A DNA stretch of 64,000 bases from Streptomyces asoensis (GCF_016860545.1 NZ_BNEB01000002.1:372001-436000); one strand, 5' to 3'; counted from the first letter of the stretch, positions 34,639 to 44,387 are shown. The notes: generated by a model from the sequence alone, not told the origin. A program made the numbers and translations.

Positions 34639-37600
34639 GCCTCGATCGGGTTGCCGAGCCAGCGGGTGTCGTCCGGGACGGACTCCGCGGCCATGACGAG
34701 CGACGCGGGACCCAGGGTCGTACGGGCCCCGACCGTGCTGCCGGGCAGCACGATCCCGCCAGGGCCCAGCGTGGCACCCTCACGGAGGACCACAGTATCC
34801 GTCCGCAAGATCCGGTCGTGGAAGAGGTGAGTCTGGAGCACGCACCCGCGGTTGACCGTCGCCCCCTCACCGAGCGTCACCAGATCCGACTCGGGCAGCC
34901 AGTAGCTCTCCACCCATGCGCCCTTGCCGATCCGTGCCCCGAGGCCGCGCAGCCACGCCGTCATCAGCGGCGTTCCCGGCACCGCGCCCGCCAGCCACGG
35001 CACCGCCACGACCTCCACGAAGGTGTCCGCGAGCTCGTTGCGCCACACGAAGCCGCTCCACAGCGGATGCTCACCGCTGCGGTGCCGGCCGACCAGCAGC
35101 CACTTGGCGGCGATCGAGACGAGGGCCGCCGCGCCCCCGGCCCCGAGCAGCACGAGCCCGGACAGCAGCGGCGCCCAGCCGCCCAGCGCGCACAGCGCCG
35201 CCACCGTCAGCACGGCCAGCCCGGCCGAGCAGAACACCGGCACGATCCGGCACAGCTCCACCAGGGCGCGCGCCCACAGCAGCCGCGCGGGCGGCTCGTA
35301 CGTGCGGCTCTGGTCACCGCCGGCCGAGCTGCGGGGCAGCTTCACCGGCGGCAGCCCCAGGTACGAGCTGCCCTTCTTCGCCTTCTTCGGGGTCGCCGAC
35401 AGGACACCGACCAGACCGCCGTCCGGCACACTGCGCCCCGGAGCGGTCATCCCCGAGTTGCCGAGGAACGCCCGCCGTCCGATCTCCGCCCGGCCGATCC
35501 GCATCCAGCCGCCGCCCAGCTCGTACGGCGCGGTCAGCGTGTCGTCGGCCAGGAACGCGCCCTCGCCGACCGTGGTCAGGCTGGGGAGCGCGAGGACGGT
35601 CGAGACCTCGGCGCCCTTGCCGATCCGCATCCCCAGCAGCCGCAGCCACACCGGGGTGACCAGCCCCGCGTACAGCGGGAACAGTGTCTCGCGCGAGTGG
35701 TCCATGAGCTGCGTGACGGTCCAGGCCTGCCAGCCGGCCCTGCTGTGCGTGGGATACGTGCCCTCCCGCAGTCCGAGACTCAGCAGCCGTACGGCGACCA
35801 GCAGCAGCAGGGCGTAGGCCGCGCCGAAGGAGAGCGTGGCCGGGACCAGGGCGAGCGCGGCGCCCCGCAGGGCCGTGCCGAGCCCGCCGCCCGGGGGCAC
35901 GAAGCGGCTCGCCACCAGCAGGGCCGCCCCGGCCGCCGGCACCGGAAGCGAGGTCAACGCGAATCCCGACAGGCCGTACGCCACCCGCCAGGACGTGCGG
36001 CGGGCAGGCCGCTCCTTGGGCCAGTTGCGCTTGGCCTTGCCCAGCTTGACGGCGGGCGCGCCCGCCCACCGCTGCCCGGTGGGGACCTGACCGCTGACGG
36101 CCGAGCCGGGCGCCACCTCGGCGCGCTTGCCGACCCGGGCGCCGGGGAAGAGCATGCTGCGCGTGCCGACGACGGCGTGCGCCCCCACCTTGACCGTGCC
36201 CACCTCCAGCCGGTCGCCGTCCAGCCACCAGCCGGAGAGGTCCACCTCGGACTCCACGGCCGCGCCCCGGCCCAGCTTCAGCATGCCGGTCACCGGCGGG
36301 AGCGAGTGCAGGTCCACGTCCGGTCCGACCTTGGCGCCCAGGGCCCGCGCGTAGCGCTTCAGCCACACCCCGGTCAGCGAGGTCGCCCCGACGGACTCGG
36401 CCAGCCGCTCCGCCGTCCACAGCCGCAGATGGACCGCGCCGCCGCGCGCGTACCGACCCGGCTGCACCCCGCGCAGCAGCCACCGCGCCCCGCCCGCGGC
36501 GACCGCGAGCCGTCCGGGCGGGCTGAAGAGCAGCAGGGCGGCCGGGACGAGGAACCACCACGAGGCCGTCGGCAGCCAGCCGTACGCGGGCAGCAGATTG
36601 CCGAGCGCCGCCAGCGGCACCGCCCAGCGCAACCCCAGCAGGGTGAAGAGCGGGACGAGGAGCAGCAGCTGGACCGCCTTGGCGCGGGCGGGCACCGGGG
36701 CGATCACCCGGGCGGCGCCGTCGTCCTGGGCGGACCGCTCCAGGTGCCGGGCCAGCTTGCGCAGGGTCGGCTGCTGGTAGATGTCGAGGACGGCCGCGCT
36801 GGGGTAGCGGGTGCGCAGCCGGGTCGTCAGCTGCGCGGCGCCGAGACTGCTGCCGCCGATCGCGAAGAAGTCGTCGCGGGCGCTGCCCACGGGGATGCCG
36901 AGGACCTCCGTCCACTGCTCCGCCAGCCAGGCCTCGGTGCCGTACAGCCGCTCGGCCGGGCCGCCGGTCTCCAGGCCTTCGAGCGGCCAGGGCAGGGCGT
37001 TGCGGTCGACCTTGCCGGACGTCCGGGTCGGCAGGTCGGCGACCGGCGCGAGCAGCGGCACCAGGGCGGCGGGCAGTTCGGCGCGCAGCCGCTCCACCGC
37101 CGCCGCCTGGTCCCAGCCGTCCTGCGTCACGACGTACCCGACCAGCAGCTGGTTGCCGCCGCGGGCGGTCCGCACGGCGGCGGCGGCCCCCGCGACCCCG
37201 GGCAGGGCCTGGAGAGCGGCGTCCACCTCGCCCAGCTCGATCCGCCGGCCGCCGAGCTTGATCTGCTCGTCGGCCCGCCCGAGGAAGACGAGCCCCTCGG
37301 CGTCGGCGCGCACGAGGTCACCGCTGCGGTACGCGCGCTCCCAGCCCAGCGACTCCAGGGGCGCGTACTTCTCGGCGTCCTTCTCGGCGTCGAGGTAGCG
37401 GGCGAGCCCGACCCCGCCGATCACCAGCTGGCCGCTGCCGCCCAGCGGCACGGGCTCGCCGGCCTCGTCCACGACGGCCAGCTCCCAGCCCTTGAGCGGC
37501 AGCCCGATCCGCACCGGCTCCTCGCCGGACATCAGGGAGGCGCAGGCGACCACGGTCGCCTCGGTCGGCCCGTACGTGTTCCAGACCTCGCGTCCCTCCG

Positions 37601-38495
37601 TCACCAGCCGCTGGACGAGTTCGGGAGGGCAGGCCTCGCCGCCGAAGATCAGCAGCCGTACGTCGTTGAGGGTCTCGGGCTCCCACAGCGCGGCCAGCGT
37701 CGGCACCGTGGAGACGACGGTGATCTCCTGCTCGACGAGCCAGGGCCCCAGATCGGCCCCGCTGCGGACCTGGGAGCGCGGCACCGGCACCAGACAGGCC
37801 CCGTACCGCCAGGCCAGCCACATCTCCTCGCAGGAGGCGTCGAAGGCCACCGAGAGCCCGGCCATCACCCGGTCGCCGGGTCCGATGGGGTCCTCGGTGA
37901 GGAACAGCGCGGCCTCGGCGTCCACGAACGCGGCGGCGCTGCGGTGGCTGACGGCGACGCCCTTGGGCTTGCCGGTGGAGCCGGAGGTGAAGATGATCCA
38001 GGCGTCGTGCCCGGCGCCGGGGCGGGCGGCGGCGGCCGCCGCGGGCTCGCCGTGGAGGGTGATCTCGTGCCCGGCGCCGACGACCGCGCGCACCTGCGCC
38101 TCGCCGAAGACCAGCTCGGCACGCTCGTCGGGGTCCTCGGCGTCCACCGGGACATAGGCGGCGCCGGCGGCGAGAACGGCCAGCACCGCCACGTAGAGGT
38201 CGTTGGTGCCGGACGGCACGCGCACGCCCACCCGGTCGCCGAGTCCCACGCCCGCGTCCGCCAGCCGTCGCCGGAGGTTCTCCACCTCGACGGCGAGGGC
38301 GCGGTAGGTGAGGGGGGTGCTGCCGTCGTCCAGGGCGAGTTCGTCAGGGAACGACCGCACGGACGCGTCGAGGACGTCGACGAGGGTGCGTGCGGAGGCG
38401 GCGGGACCGCCGGAGAAGCGGGCGGTGTCACCGGGTCGAGCGTGGAATTCTTCGTCGAGCAGGCCGAGAGCGCTGCTCTCGTGAATGGCTGCCAT
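34626..38495 (-). CDS. Pls/PosA-like single-module NRPS with multi-helix C-terminal domain
   Basis: The 1289-aa protein has an adenylation domain (about residues 30-520: FTSGSTGKPKG, YGPTEATV, RSGDLVR, RTSGKVDR), a carrier domain (about 525-600) with Ser550 in IGGSSLG, and no condensation or thioesterase domain. The rest is six or so membrane helices alternating with left-handed beta-helix/acyltransferase-like soluble blocks (for example VGAHAVVGTRSMLFPGA). This is the layout of epsilon-poly-L-lysine synthetase. My hand alignment of the ten specificity positions gives approximately DAETIGTVVK, close to lysine-type codes. GAGG lies 4 bp before ATG 38495. A homopolymer of a basic amino acid is the best prediction. 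Confidence 0.9.
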   Translation of the reverse strand: MAAIHESSALGLLDEEFHARPGDTARFSGGPAASARTLVDVLDASVRSFPDELALDDGSTPLTYRALAVEVENLRRRLADAGVGLGDRVGVRVPSGTNDLYVAVLAVLAAGAAYVPVDAEDPDERAELVFGEAQVRAVVGAGHEITLHGEPAAAAAARPGAGHDAWIIFTSGSTGKPKGVAVSHRSAAAFVDAEAALFLTEDPIGPGDRVMAGLSVAFDASCEEMWLAWRYGACLVPVPRSQVRSGADLGPWLVEQEITVVSTVPTLAALWEPETLNDVRLLIFGGEACPPELVQRLVTEGREVWNTYGPTEATVVACASLMSGEEPVRIGLPLKGWELAVVDEAGEPVPLGGSGQLVIGGVGLARYLDAEKDAEKYAPLESLGWERAYRSGDLVRADAEGLVFLGRADEQIKLGGRRIELGEVDAALQALPGVAGAAAAVRTARGGNQLLVGYVVTQDGWDQAAAVERLRAELPAALVPLLAPVADLPTRTSGKVDRNALPWPLEGLETGGPAERLYGTEAWLAEQWTEVLGIPVGSARDDFFAIGGSSLGAAQLTTRLRTRYPSAAVLDIYQQPTLRKLARHLERSAQDDGAARVIAPVPARAKAVQLLLLVPLFTLLGLRWAVPLAALGNLLPAYGWLPTASWWFLVPAALLLFSPPGRLAVAAGGARWLLRGVQPGRYARGGAVHLRLWTAERLAESVGATSLTGVWLKRYARALGAKVGPDVDLHSLPPVTGMLKLGRGAAVESEVDLSGWWLDGDRLEVGTVKVGAHAVVGTRSMLFPGARVGKRAEVAPGSAVSGQVPTGQRWAGAPAVKLGKAKRNWPKERPARRTSWRVAYGLSGFALTSLPVPAAGAALLVASRFVPPGGGLGTALRGAALALVPATLSFGAAYALLLLVAVRLLSLGLREGTYPTHSRAGWQAWTVTQLMDHSRETLFPLYAGLVTPVWLRLLGMRIGKGAEVSTVLALPSLTTVGEGAFLADDTLTAPYELGGGWMRIGRAEIGRRAFLGNSGMTAPGRSVPDGGLVGVLSATPKKAKKGSSYLGLPPVKLPRSSAGGDQSRTYEPPARLLWARALVELCRIVPVFCSAGLAVLTVAALCALGGWAPLLSGLVLLGAGGAAALVSIAAKWLLVGRHRSGEHPLWSGFVWRNELADTFVEVVAVPWLAGAVPGTPLMTAWLRGLGARIGKGAWVESYWLPESDLVTLGEGATVNRGCVLQTHLFHDRILRTDTVVLREGATLGPGGIVLPGSTVGARTTLGPASLVMAAESVPDDTRWLGNPIEAWRP

Positions 38496-38866
38496 CGGTC
38501 CTCGCGTCTCGAACCCGGAAGCCTCCGGGGTGCCGGCGGGCCCGCAGGTCTGCCTGGGGTTGTCCGGTCCAGCTCCGTAACAAGCCGGAAATTTTAGTAC
38601 GAAGCTAGGTTCGCCGGGCTGTGCCGGCCACCCGGGGAGGCCGTTCGGGGCCGGTGGGAAGATCGTCTCCGCCATCCTGACCTGCGGGGTCTCCGGGGCG
38701 GCGAGATCTGCCCCACATCGGTGCGCGCGGGGGCGCGGAGGGCCGCGCGGGCAGGGCGCCGCGGGAGGACGCGGTGGCCGCGAGGCCGAGCGGGCGGGCC
38801 CCGGCAGTCGTATGGTCCGGGGTGATTTATGGTGACTCAAGGATTTCGCCCCTTTCCGGAGGTGCC
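38496..38866. other. Intergenic region between the NRPS-like and binding-protein genes
   Basis: A 371-bp divergent promoter region. Near 38575-38605 it becomes AT-richer, with TAAAAT on the minus strand at 38591-38596 as a possible -10 for the synthetase. The rest has no obvious operator. An iron-box-like or ArsR-like palindrome was looked for by eye and not found. Confidence 0.5.
38591..38596 (-). promoter_or_regulatory. Candidate -10 box for the NRPS-like operon
   Basis: TAAAAT read on the minus strand, in the only AT-rich stretch of this region, about 96 bp before the synthetase start. No clear -35 hexamer was identified. Confidence 0.3.
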
Positions 38867-39748
38867 ATGATGCGCGCCGCGGCAGCGCTCGTCTCTCTGA
38901 CCGTCGGCCTGGCGCTCATCACCGCGACATCGGCTTGTGACCAGGGCAAGTCGCAGTCGTCGAAGGCCCACTACGGGGACTGTCCGGTCTCGGGACATCG
39001 CGGGGAGTTCCATCTGTCGCCCCGGACGCCGGGTGCCCTGACGGTCAAGACGACCCTGCCCGCCCCCGGCTGGTGGAACGGCGGCACGCCGGGCTCCGTC
39101 CACAGCGGCTACGAGTACTGCATGGCCGCGAACATCGCCTACCGGTCCGGACTCGACCGGTTGAAGATCGAGAACGCCCCGTTCCCGGAGGTCGTCTCCG
39201 GGCGGACCAGCGACTTCGACCTGGCGCTGGCGCAGATCACGATCACTGCGCAACGGAGCAAGGTCGCCGACTTCTCCCCGCCCTACCTCTCCTCGACCCT
39301 CGGGGTGCTGATCAGGGACGGCGAGAAGATCGACGAGCGCAACATCCGTGACGTCCGCATCGGTGTGGCCGAGGGCACCACGGGCGAGGAGTTCGTCGAG
39401 AAGCGCCTGCGGCCGGCGAAGCCCGTCACGGCCTTTCCCAACGACCCGGAGATGGTCAGGGCGCTGGAGGAACGGCGGGTCGACGCCGTCGTCCACGACA
39501 CGACGATTCTCCTGGCGTACCCCGAGAAGAGGGAGGGCAGGGTGCGCCTGGTGGGCCAGTACCGGACCGACCAGGGGTACGGCGCCCTGTATCCCAAGGG
39601 GTCGCCCGACCAGGACGAGCTGGACCGGATCATCAGGCAGCTGATCGACGACGGGACGCTGACCAAACTCTCGGCCGTCTACCTCGGGGCCGCCTTCGGG
39701 CAGGACCCGGCCAAGATCCCGTACTTCACGGTCGGCGCAGGCTCCTGA
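38867..39748 (+). CDS. Extracellular solute-binding lipoprotein, family 3
   Basis: The 293-aa protein has an N-terminal signal with a lipobox-like end (TATSAC, Cys24) and a bilobal SBP_bac_3 fold: FDLALAQITITAQRSKVADFSPPYLSSTLGVLIRDGE, GVAEGTTGEEFVEK, and a hinge with DAVVHDTTILLAYP. These are the marks of amino acid or polar-ligand binding proteins. GGAGG lies 4-7 bp before the tandem ATGs at 38867 and 38870. No permease or ATPase is adjacent, so the transporter partner is elsewhere, or the protein serves as a sensor ligand carrier. It is convergent with the SpoIIE-type gene. Confidence 0.85.
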   Translation: MMRAAAALVSLTVGLALITATSACDQGKSQSSKAHYGDCPVSGHRGEFHLSPRTPGALTVKTTLPAPGWWNGGTPGSVHSGYEYCMAANIAYRSGLDRLKIENAPFPEVVSGRTSDFDLALAQITITAQRSKVADFSPPYLSSTLGVLIRDGEKIDERNIRDVRIGVAEGTTGEEFVEKRLRPAKPVTAFPNDPEMVRALEERRVDAVVHDTTILLAYPEKREGRVRLVGQYRTDQGYGALYPKGSPDQDELDRIIRQLIDDGTLTKLSAVYLGAAFGQDPAKIPYFTVGAGS

Positions 39749-39799
39749 GCGCCCCCGACCAGCGCGCCCTGCGGGCCGGGAGCCGGCGTGCGCCCCGCC

Positions 39800-42586
39800 T
39801 CACGGTTCGGCCGCCGGGATCCCGGTCAGGTCTCCCCTGGCGGTGGCGTCGACCGCCTGCTCAGCCCAGATGATCTTGCCCCGGTCGGTGTACCGGGTCC
39901 CCCAGCGGCGCGACAGCTGCGCCACGAGGAACAGGCCCCGGCCCCCCTCGTCGGTGAAGGCCGCGCGGCGCAGGTGCGGGGAGGTGCTGGTGCCGTCGCC
40001 GACCTCGCAGATCAGGCTGTCGCGGTCACGCAGCAGCCGCAGAGCGATGGGGCTCCTTCCGTACCGGACGGCGTTGGTCACCAGTTCGCTGACGATCAGC
40101 TCGGTCGTGAAGGCGGCCTCGCCGAGTCCCCACGACTCCAGTGTGCGGGTGGCCTCGGCGCGGATCCGCGGGACGGCCGCGGGGTCGTCCGGCACCTCCC
40201 ACTCGCCGACCTGCGCCGGGTCGAGCAGCCTGGTCCGTGCGACCAGCAGGGCGACATCGTCGCTCGACCTGGTACGCAGCATCGCGTCGAGCACCGCACG
40301 GCAGGCGTCGTCCGGGGTGGCGCCGCCGGTGTCGGCGAGCGCGTCCGCCAGCATGTCGAGCCCGACGTCGATGTCACGGCCGCGGGCCTCGACCAGGCCG
40401 TCGGTGTACAGGACCAGCAGGCTGTCGGCGGCCAGCCGGAGCTCGGCCGTCTCGATCGGCAGACCGGTGCCCGCCCCCAGCGGTGGGGCCACCGGAATGT
40501 CGGGGAAGGTCACGGAGCCGCCGGGCGACACCAGCGCCGGACCCGGATGACCCGCCCGGGCGAGCACGCACCCGCCGGAGACCGGGTCGTAGACGGCGTA
40601 CAGGCAGGTGGCGCCCGTGACGGCCTCGGTGTCGCCCCGGGTCGTGGCGTCCTCGTCGATCCGGGTGATCAGGTCGTCCAGGCGCATCAGGAGTTCGTCC
40701 GGCGGCAGGTCCAGGGCGGCGAAGTTGTGCACCGCGGTCCGCAGGCGGCCCATCGTCGCGGCGGCGTGCAGACCGTGTCCCACGACGTCACCGACGACCA
40801 GCGCCACCCGGGCCCCCGGCAGCGGGATGACGTCGTACCAGTCGCCGCCCACCCCCGCCTGGGCCGGCAGATAGCGGTGGCCGACCTCCAGGGCGGACAG
40901 CTCCGGCAGGACGCCGGGCAGCAGGCTGCGCTGGAGGGTGACGGCCGTGGTGTGCTCGCGGGTGTAGCGGCGCGCGTTGTCGATGCACACGGCCGTCCGG
41001 GCGGCGAGTTCCTCGGCGGGGGAGAGGTCGTCCGGCTCGAAGGGCGCCTGCTCCGAACGCCAGAACTCCACCACCCCCAGCAGCTGGCCCCGGGCCCGCA
41101 GCGGCACCGAGATCATGGAGTGGATCCCGTGGGCGATGACCCTCCGGGCCCGTTCCGGGTTCTGGGCCCGCCACCCGTGGGCCAGGGCGAGACGCTCCAC
41201 GAGAATCGGCCGGCCGGTGGCCATCCCGACGGCCACGGGGTTGTCGGGGGTGTACTGCATCCGCGTCCCGACGGGGTAGAGGGGCGAGTCGTCCCGGATG
41301 CCCGAGGCGGCGATGCGGCGCATCCTGCTGTCGGCCCCCGTCGGTTCACCGCCGCGCAGCACCGGCTCCACCAGCTCGATGGTGGCGAAGTCGGCGAACC
41401 GCGGGACCGCCACCTCGGTCAGCTCCTCGGCGGTGCGCGTCATGTCGAGGGTGGTGCCGATGCGGGTGCCGGCCTCGTACAGCAGTTGCAGGCGCCCGCC
41501 CGCCACGTCCGCCCGGCCGGCGAGGGCGCGCAGCTCCGTGGTGTCCCGCAGGGTGGCCACGCTGCCGCCCTTCGGGTCCACCGGCCGCACGTTGATCGCC
41601 AGCAGGGTGTCCCCGGACAGGAGGACCTCGTCGGTGGCCGCCCGCCCCGACCCCAGCAGCCGGGCCAGGGCCGGGCTCAGCCCGACGGCGGTGACCGGCC
41701 TGCCCTCGGCCTCCTCCGGCAGGGCGAGCAGCCGTCGCGCCTCGTCGTTGACCAGCAGCAGCCTTCCGTCGGCGGCCAGGATGATCACGCCTTCGCGGAC
41801 CGCGTGCAGCACCGCGTCGTGGTGCTCGTACATGCGGGTCATCTCCACCGGACCCAGGCCCCGGGTCTGACGCCGCAGACGCCCGCTGACCAGCGCCGAC
41901 CCTCCCGCGGCCAGCAACAGCGCGACGCCGCCGGCGGTGAGGAGCACCGGCAGCTGGTCCTGCACCACACCGGTCACCTTGGCCACCGTGACCCCCACGG
42001 TGACGAGGCCGACCGCGGTCCCCTTCTCGTCGAAGACGGCCACCGTCGAGTCGACCGCCTTGCCCAGGCTGCTGTCGAAGGTCGTCTGGTGGGGTTCGCC
42101 CTCCAGCGCCGCGCCGTAGGAGGTGGAGACGTGCTTCCCGATCTGGTCCGGGTCCGGATGGGTCCAGCGGAAGCCGTAGGGGCTCAGTGCGACGACGTAG
42201 TCGACGCCGGTCTTCTTGCGCACCGCCTCGGCACGCGGCTGGAGCGACGCCGTCGGATCGTCGCTCTTCATGGCCGCGGCGGTGCCCGGGGCGTTCGCGA
42301 ACGACTCGGCCGCCACCAGCGACCGGTCGCGGGCCTCCTGGATGGCGCGGTTGCGGTCCTGGATCACGAGCACCACCACGGCGGTGGCGATGAGCAGCAG
42401 GACGACCACCAGTTGCAGCAGGAAGACCTGACCGGCGACGCTGCGCGGCTTCAGTGCCGACAGCGCCCGCCGGACGGCCGGGGGCCGACGGGCCTCCCCG
42501 TCGGCCTCCGGCGGCCCGGCCTGAGGCTCCGGCGGTGTGCGGTCACCCCGCCGGCGCGCCGGGGCATATCGCCCGAGTCTGCCCAT
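39800..42586 (-). CDS. Membrane sensor-phosphatase: Cache-PAS-GAF-SpoIIE-HATPase
   Basis: The 928-aa signalling protein contains, in order: a transmembrane helix (about 53-76), an extracellular sensor domain (77-210) of the single-Cache type, a second helix (about 218-240), a PAS domain (~255-350), a GAF domain (~365-560), a PP2C/SpoIIE phosphatase domain (~570-770: GGDWYDVIPL, VGDVVGHG) and a C-terminal histidine-kinase-like ATPase (~790-915: ELVTNAVRYG, DEGGRGLFLV). Such proteins dephosphorylate anti-sigma-factor antagonists and may rephosphorylate them, controlling stress sigma factors. Asp/Gly metal positions of PP2C are kept. GAGGAA lies directly before ATG 42586. Confidence 0.93.
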   Translation of the reverse strand: MGRLGRYAPARRRGDRTPPEPQAGPPEADGEARRPPAVRRALSALKPRSVAGQVFLLQLVVVLLLIATAVVVLVIQDRNRAIQEARDRSLVAAESFANAPGTAAAMKSDDPTASLQPRAEAVRKKTGVDYVVALSPYGFRWTHPDPDQIGKHVSTSYGAALEGEPHQTTFDSSLGKAVDSTVAVFDEKGTAVGLVTVGVTVAKVTGVVQDQLPVLLTAGGVALLLAAGGSALVSGRLRRQTRGLGPVEMTRMYEHHDAVLHAVREGVIILAADGRLLLVNDEARRLLALPEEAEGRPVTAVGLSPALARLLGSGRAATDEVLLSGDTLLAINVRPVDPKGGSVATLRDTTELRALAGRADVAGGRLQLLYEAGTRIGTTLDMTRTAEELTEVAVPRFADFATIELVEPVLRGGEPTGADSRMRRIAASGIRDDSPLYPVGTRMQYTPDNPVAVGMATGRPILVERLALAHGWRAQNPERARRVIAHGIHSMISVPLRARGQLLGVVEFWRSEQAPFEPDDLSPAEELAARTAVCIDNARRYTREHTTAVTLQRSLLPGVLPELSALEVGHRYLPAQAGVGGDWYDVIPLPGARVALVVGDVVGHGLHAAATMGRLRTAVHNFAALDLPPDELLMRLDDLITRIDEDATTRGDTEAVTGATCLYAVYDPVSGGCVLARAGHPGPALVSPGGSVTFPDIPVAPPLGAGTGLPIETAELRLAADSLLVLYTDGLVEARGRDIDVGLDMLADALADTGGATPDDACRAVLDAMLRTRSSDDVALLVARTRLLDPAQVGEWEVPDDPAAVPRIRAEATRTLESWGLGEAAFTTELIVSELVTNAVRYGRSPIALRLLRDRDSLICEVGDGTSTSPHLRRAAFTDEGGRGLFLVAQLSRRWGTRYTDRGKIIWAEQAVDATARGDLTGIPAAEP

Positions 42587-42705
42587 TTCCTCAGTATCGG
42601 CGACGGGCCCGACAGGCGCGGCCCGGACCCGACCCGGCCGGGCTCGGCCATGGCGCCGGGACCGCCGCCATGGCCGGTCGCGCCCCCGCGGGTCTCGGGC
42701 ACGAC

Positions 42706-42736
42706 AAAAAACCGGCCGAGTCTATGACTCGGCCGG
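42706..42736 (-). terminator. Rho-independent terminator of tRNA-Leu
   Basis: A perfect 11-bp stem, CCGGCCGAGTC (42712-42722) against 42726-42736 with loop TAT, is followed on the minus strand by six T (42706-42711). It lies 32 bp beyond the tRNA 3' end. Confidence 0.93.
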
Positions 42737-42767
42737 TCTTGTGCGAACGAACACGTCGTTCTGTCGG

Positions 42768-42852
42768 TGTCCGAGGGGGGACTTGAACCCCCACGCCCGA
42801 TAAAGGGCACTAGCACCTCAAGCTAGCGCGTCTGCCATTCCGCCACCCGGAC
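42768..42852 (-). tRNA. tRNA-Leu (anticodon GAG)
   Basis: Read on the minus strand, an 85-nt class II tRNA. The acceptor stem GTCCGGG pairs with CTCGGAC, the discriminator is A, and the D-arm is TGGCGGAATGGCAGACGC. The anticodon loop is CTTGAGG with anticodon GAG for CUC codons, followed by a long variable arm and T-arm GGGGGTTCAAGTCCCCC. CCA is not encoded. The strong terminator follows. Confidence 0.97.
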
Positions 42853-43058
42853 AAGGTGTCTGTCGTGCGGGGTTTCCCCCGCGGCGACGTCGTAAACATT
42901 ACCAGGCTTTCCGGGGTGCCCGATCACGGGCGGCCGGGCCGCCGGGTGCCGCGCCCCGCGTGAACGGCGTGTGACGGGCCGGGACCGGTCTTGGGCGGGG
43001 GCCGGTGGAGAGGGAGGATGAGGGGGACCCACCAGCAGTGACAGCGGGAGGAACCAGC

Positions 43059-44387
43059 GTGAGCGCGACGGACGACACGGCCAGGGGCGTCACCGGCGAG
43101 GACGAGGTCGTGGACCTCTGCCGCGAGCTGATCCGGATCGACACCAGCAACTACGGCGACCACTCGGGCCCGGGTGAGCGCAAGGCGGCCGAGTGGGTCG
43201 CCGAGAAGCTCGCCGAGGTGGGACTCGAACCGGAGATCTTCGAGTCGCACCCGGGCCGCGCCTCCACCGTGGCCCGCATCGAGGGCGAGGACTCCTCCCG
43301 GCCCGCCCTCCTCATCCACGGACACCTCGACGTCGTACCGGCCAACGCGGCCGACTGGACCCACGACCCCTTCTCGGGCGAGGTCGCCGACGGCTGCGTG
43401 TGGGGCCGGGGCGCCGTCGACATGAAGGACATGGACGCGATGACTCTCGCGGTCGTCCGCGACCGGCTGCGCTCGGGGCGCAGGCCGCCCCGCGACATCG
43501 TGCTCGCGTTCCTCGCGGACGAGGAGGCGGGCGGCACCTACGGCGCCCGTCACCTCGTCGACAACCACCGGCACCTGTTCGACGGGGTGACCGAGGCGAT
43601 CAGTGAGGTCGGCGGCTTCTCCTTCACGGTGAGCGAGGAGCGGCGGCTCTATCTCATCCAGACGGCCGAGAAGGGCATGCACTGGATGAAGCTGACCGTG
43701 GCCGGCACCGCGGGGCACGGCTCGATGATCCACCGGGACAACGCCATCACCGAGCTGTCCGAGGCGGTCGCCCGGCTGGGGCGGCACACCTTCCCGGTCC
43801 GGGTCACCAAGACCACCCGCGCCTTCCTCGACGAGCTCGGCGACGCGCTCGGCACCCCGCTGGACCCCGAGGACATGCAGGCGACCCTCGCCAGGCTCGG
43901 CGGCATCGCCAAGCTGATCGGCGCGACCCTCAGCAACACCGCCAACCCGACCCAGCTCGGCGCCGGCTACAAGGTCAACGTCATCCCCGGCGAGGCCACC
44001 GCCCACGTCGACGGACGCTTCCTGCCCGGCCACGAGGACGAGTTCCTCGCCGACCTCGACCGCATCCTCGGCCCGAAGGTCCGCCGCGAGGACGTGCACT
44101 CGGACAAGGCCCTGGAGACGTCCTTCGACGGTGCGCTCGTCGAGGCGATGCAGTCCTCGCTGCTCGCCGAGGACCCGACCGCCAAGGCGGTTCCCTACAT
44201 GCTCTCCGGCGGTACGGACGCCAAGTCCTTCGACGACCTCGGCATCCGCGGCTTCGGCTTCGCGCCGCTGAAGCTGCCGCCCGAGCTGGACTTCGCCGGC
44301 ATGTTCCACGGCGTCGACGAGCGGGTCCCGGTGGACGGCCTCCGCTTCGGCGTCCGCGTGCTCGACCGCTTCATCGACGCCTCCTGA
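43059..44387 (+). CDS. M20-family metallopeptidase / dipeptidase-like amidohydrolase
   Basis: The 442-aa protein has the M20 metal motifs: HGHLDVVPA, GAVDMKDMDA (Asp ligand), LADEEAGGTYG (catalytic Glu and Glu ligand) and SGGTDAKSF near the end, with a dimerisation domain in between (HGSMIHRDNA). It hydrolyses a dipeptide, N-acyl amino acid or similar amide in the cytoplasm. GTG 43059 is chosen because GGGAGGAA lies 5-6 bp before it, whereas the upstream GTG at 43038 has no ribosome-binding site. Its 3' end is followed by the chaplin genes, but nothing links them functionally. Confidence 0.92.
   Translation: MSATDDTARGVTGEDEVVDLCRELIRIDTSNYGDHSGPGERKAAEWVAEKLAEVGLEPEIFESHPGRASTVARIEGEDSSRPALLIHGHLDVVPANAADWTHDPFSGEVADGCVWGRGAVDMKDMDAMTLAVVRDRLRSGRRPPRDIVLAFLADEEAGGTYGARHLVDNHRHLFDGVTEAISEVGGFSFTVSEERRLYLIQTAEKGMHWMKLTVAGTAGHGSMIHRDNAITELSEAVARLGRHTFPVRVTKTTRAFLDELGDALGTPLDPEDMQATLARLGGIAKLIGATLSNTANPTQLGAGYKVNVIPGEATAHVDGRFLPGHEDEFLADLDRILGPKVRREDVHSDKALETSFDGALVEAMQSSLLAEDPTAKAVPYMLSGGTDAKSFDDLGIRGFGFAPLKLPPELDFAGMFHGVDERVPVDGLRFGVRVLDRFIDAS

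Noticed and set aside
34590..38597. 1335-codon plus-strand frame opposite the Pls-like synthetase
   Set aside because: It consists of Arg/Gln/Pro/Gly-rich sequence, a shadow of the 1289-aa NRPS-like gene, which carries all A-domain motifs.
42800..42830. CCTCAAG...GCGCG resembling part of a SoxR box
   Set aside because: It lies inside the anticodon arm of tRNA-Leu and is not a full SoxR palindrome.
43038..43058. GTG at 43038 as M20 peptidase start
   Set aside because: The Shine-Dalgarno GGGAGGAA lies downstream of it and 5-6 bp before GTG 43059.
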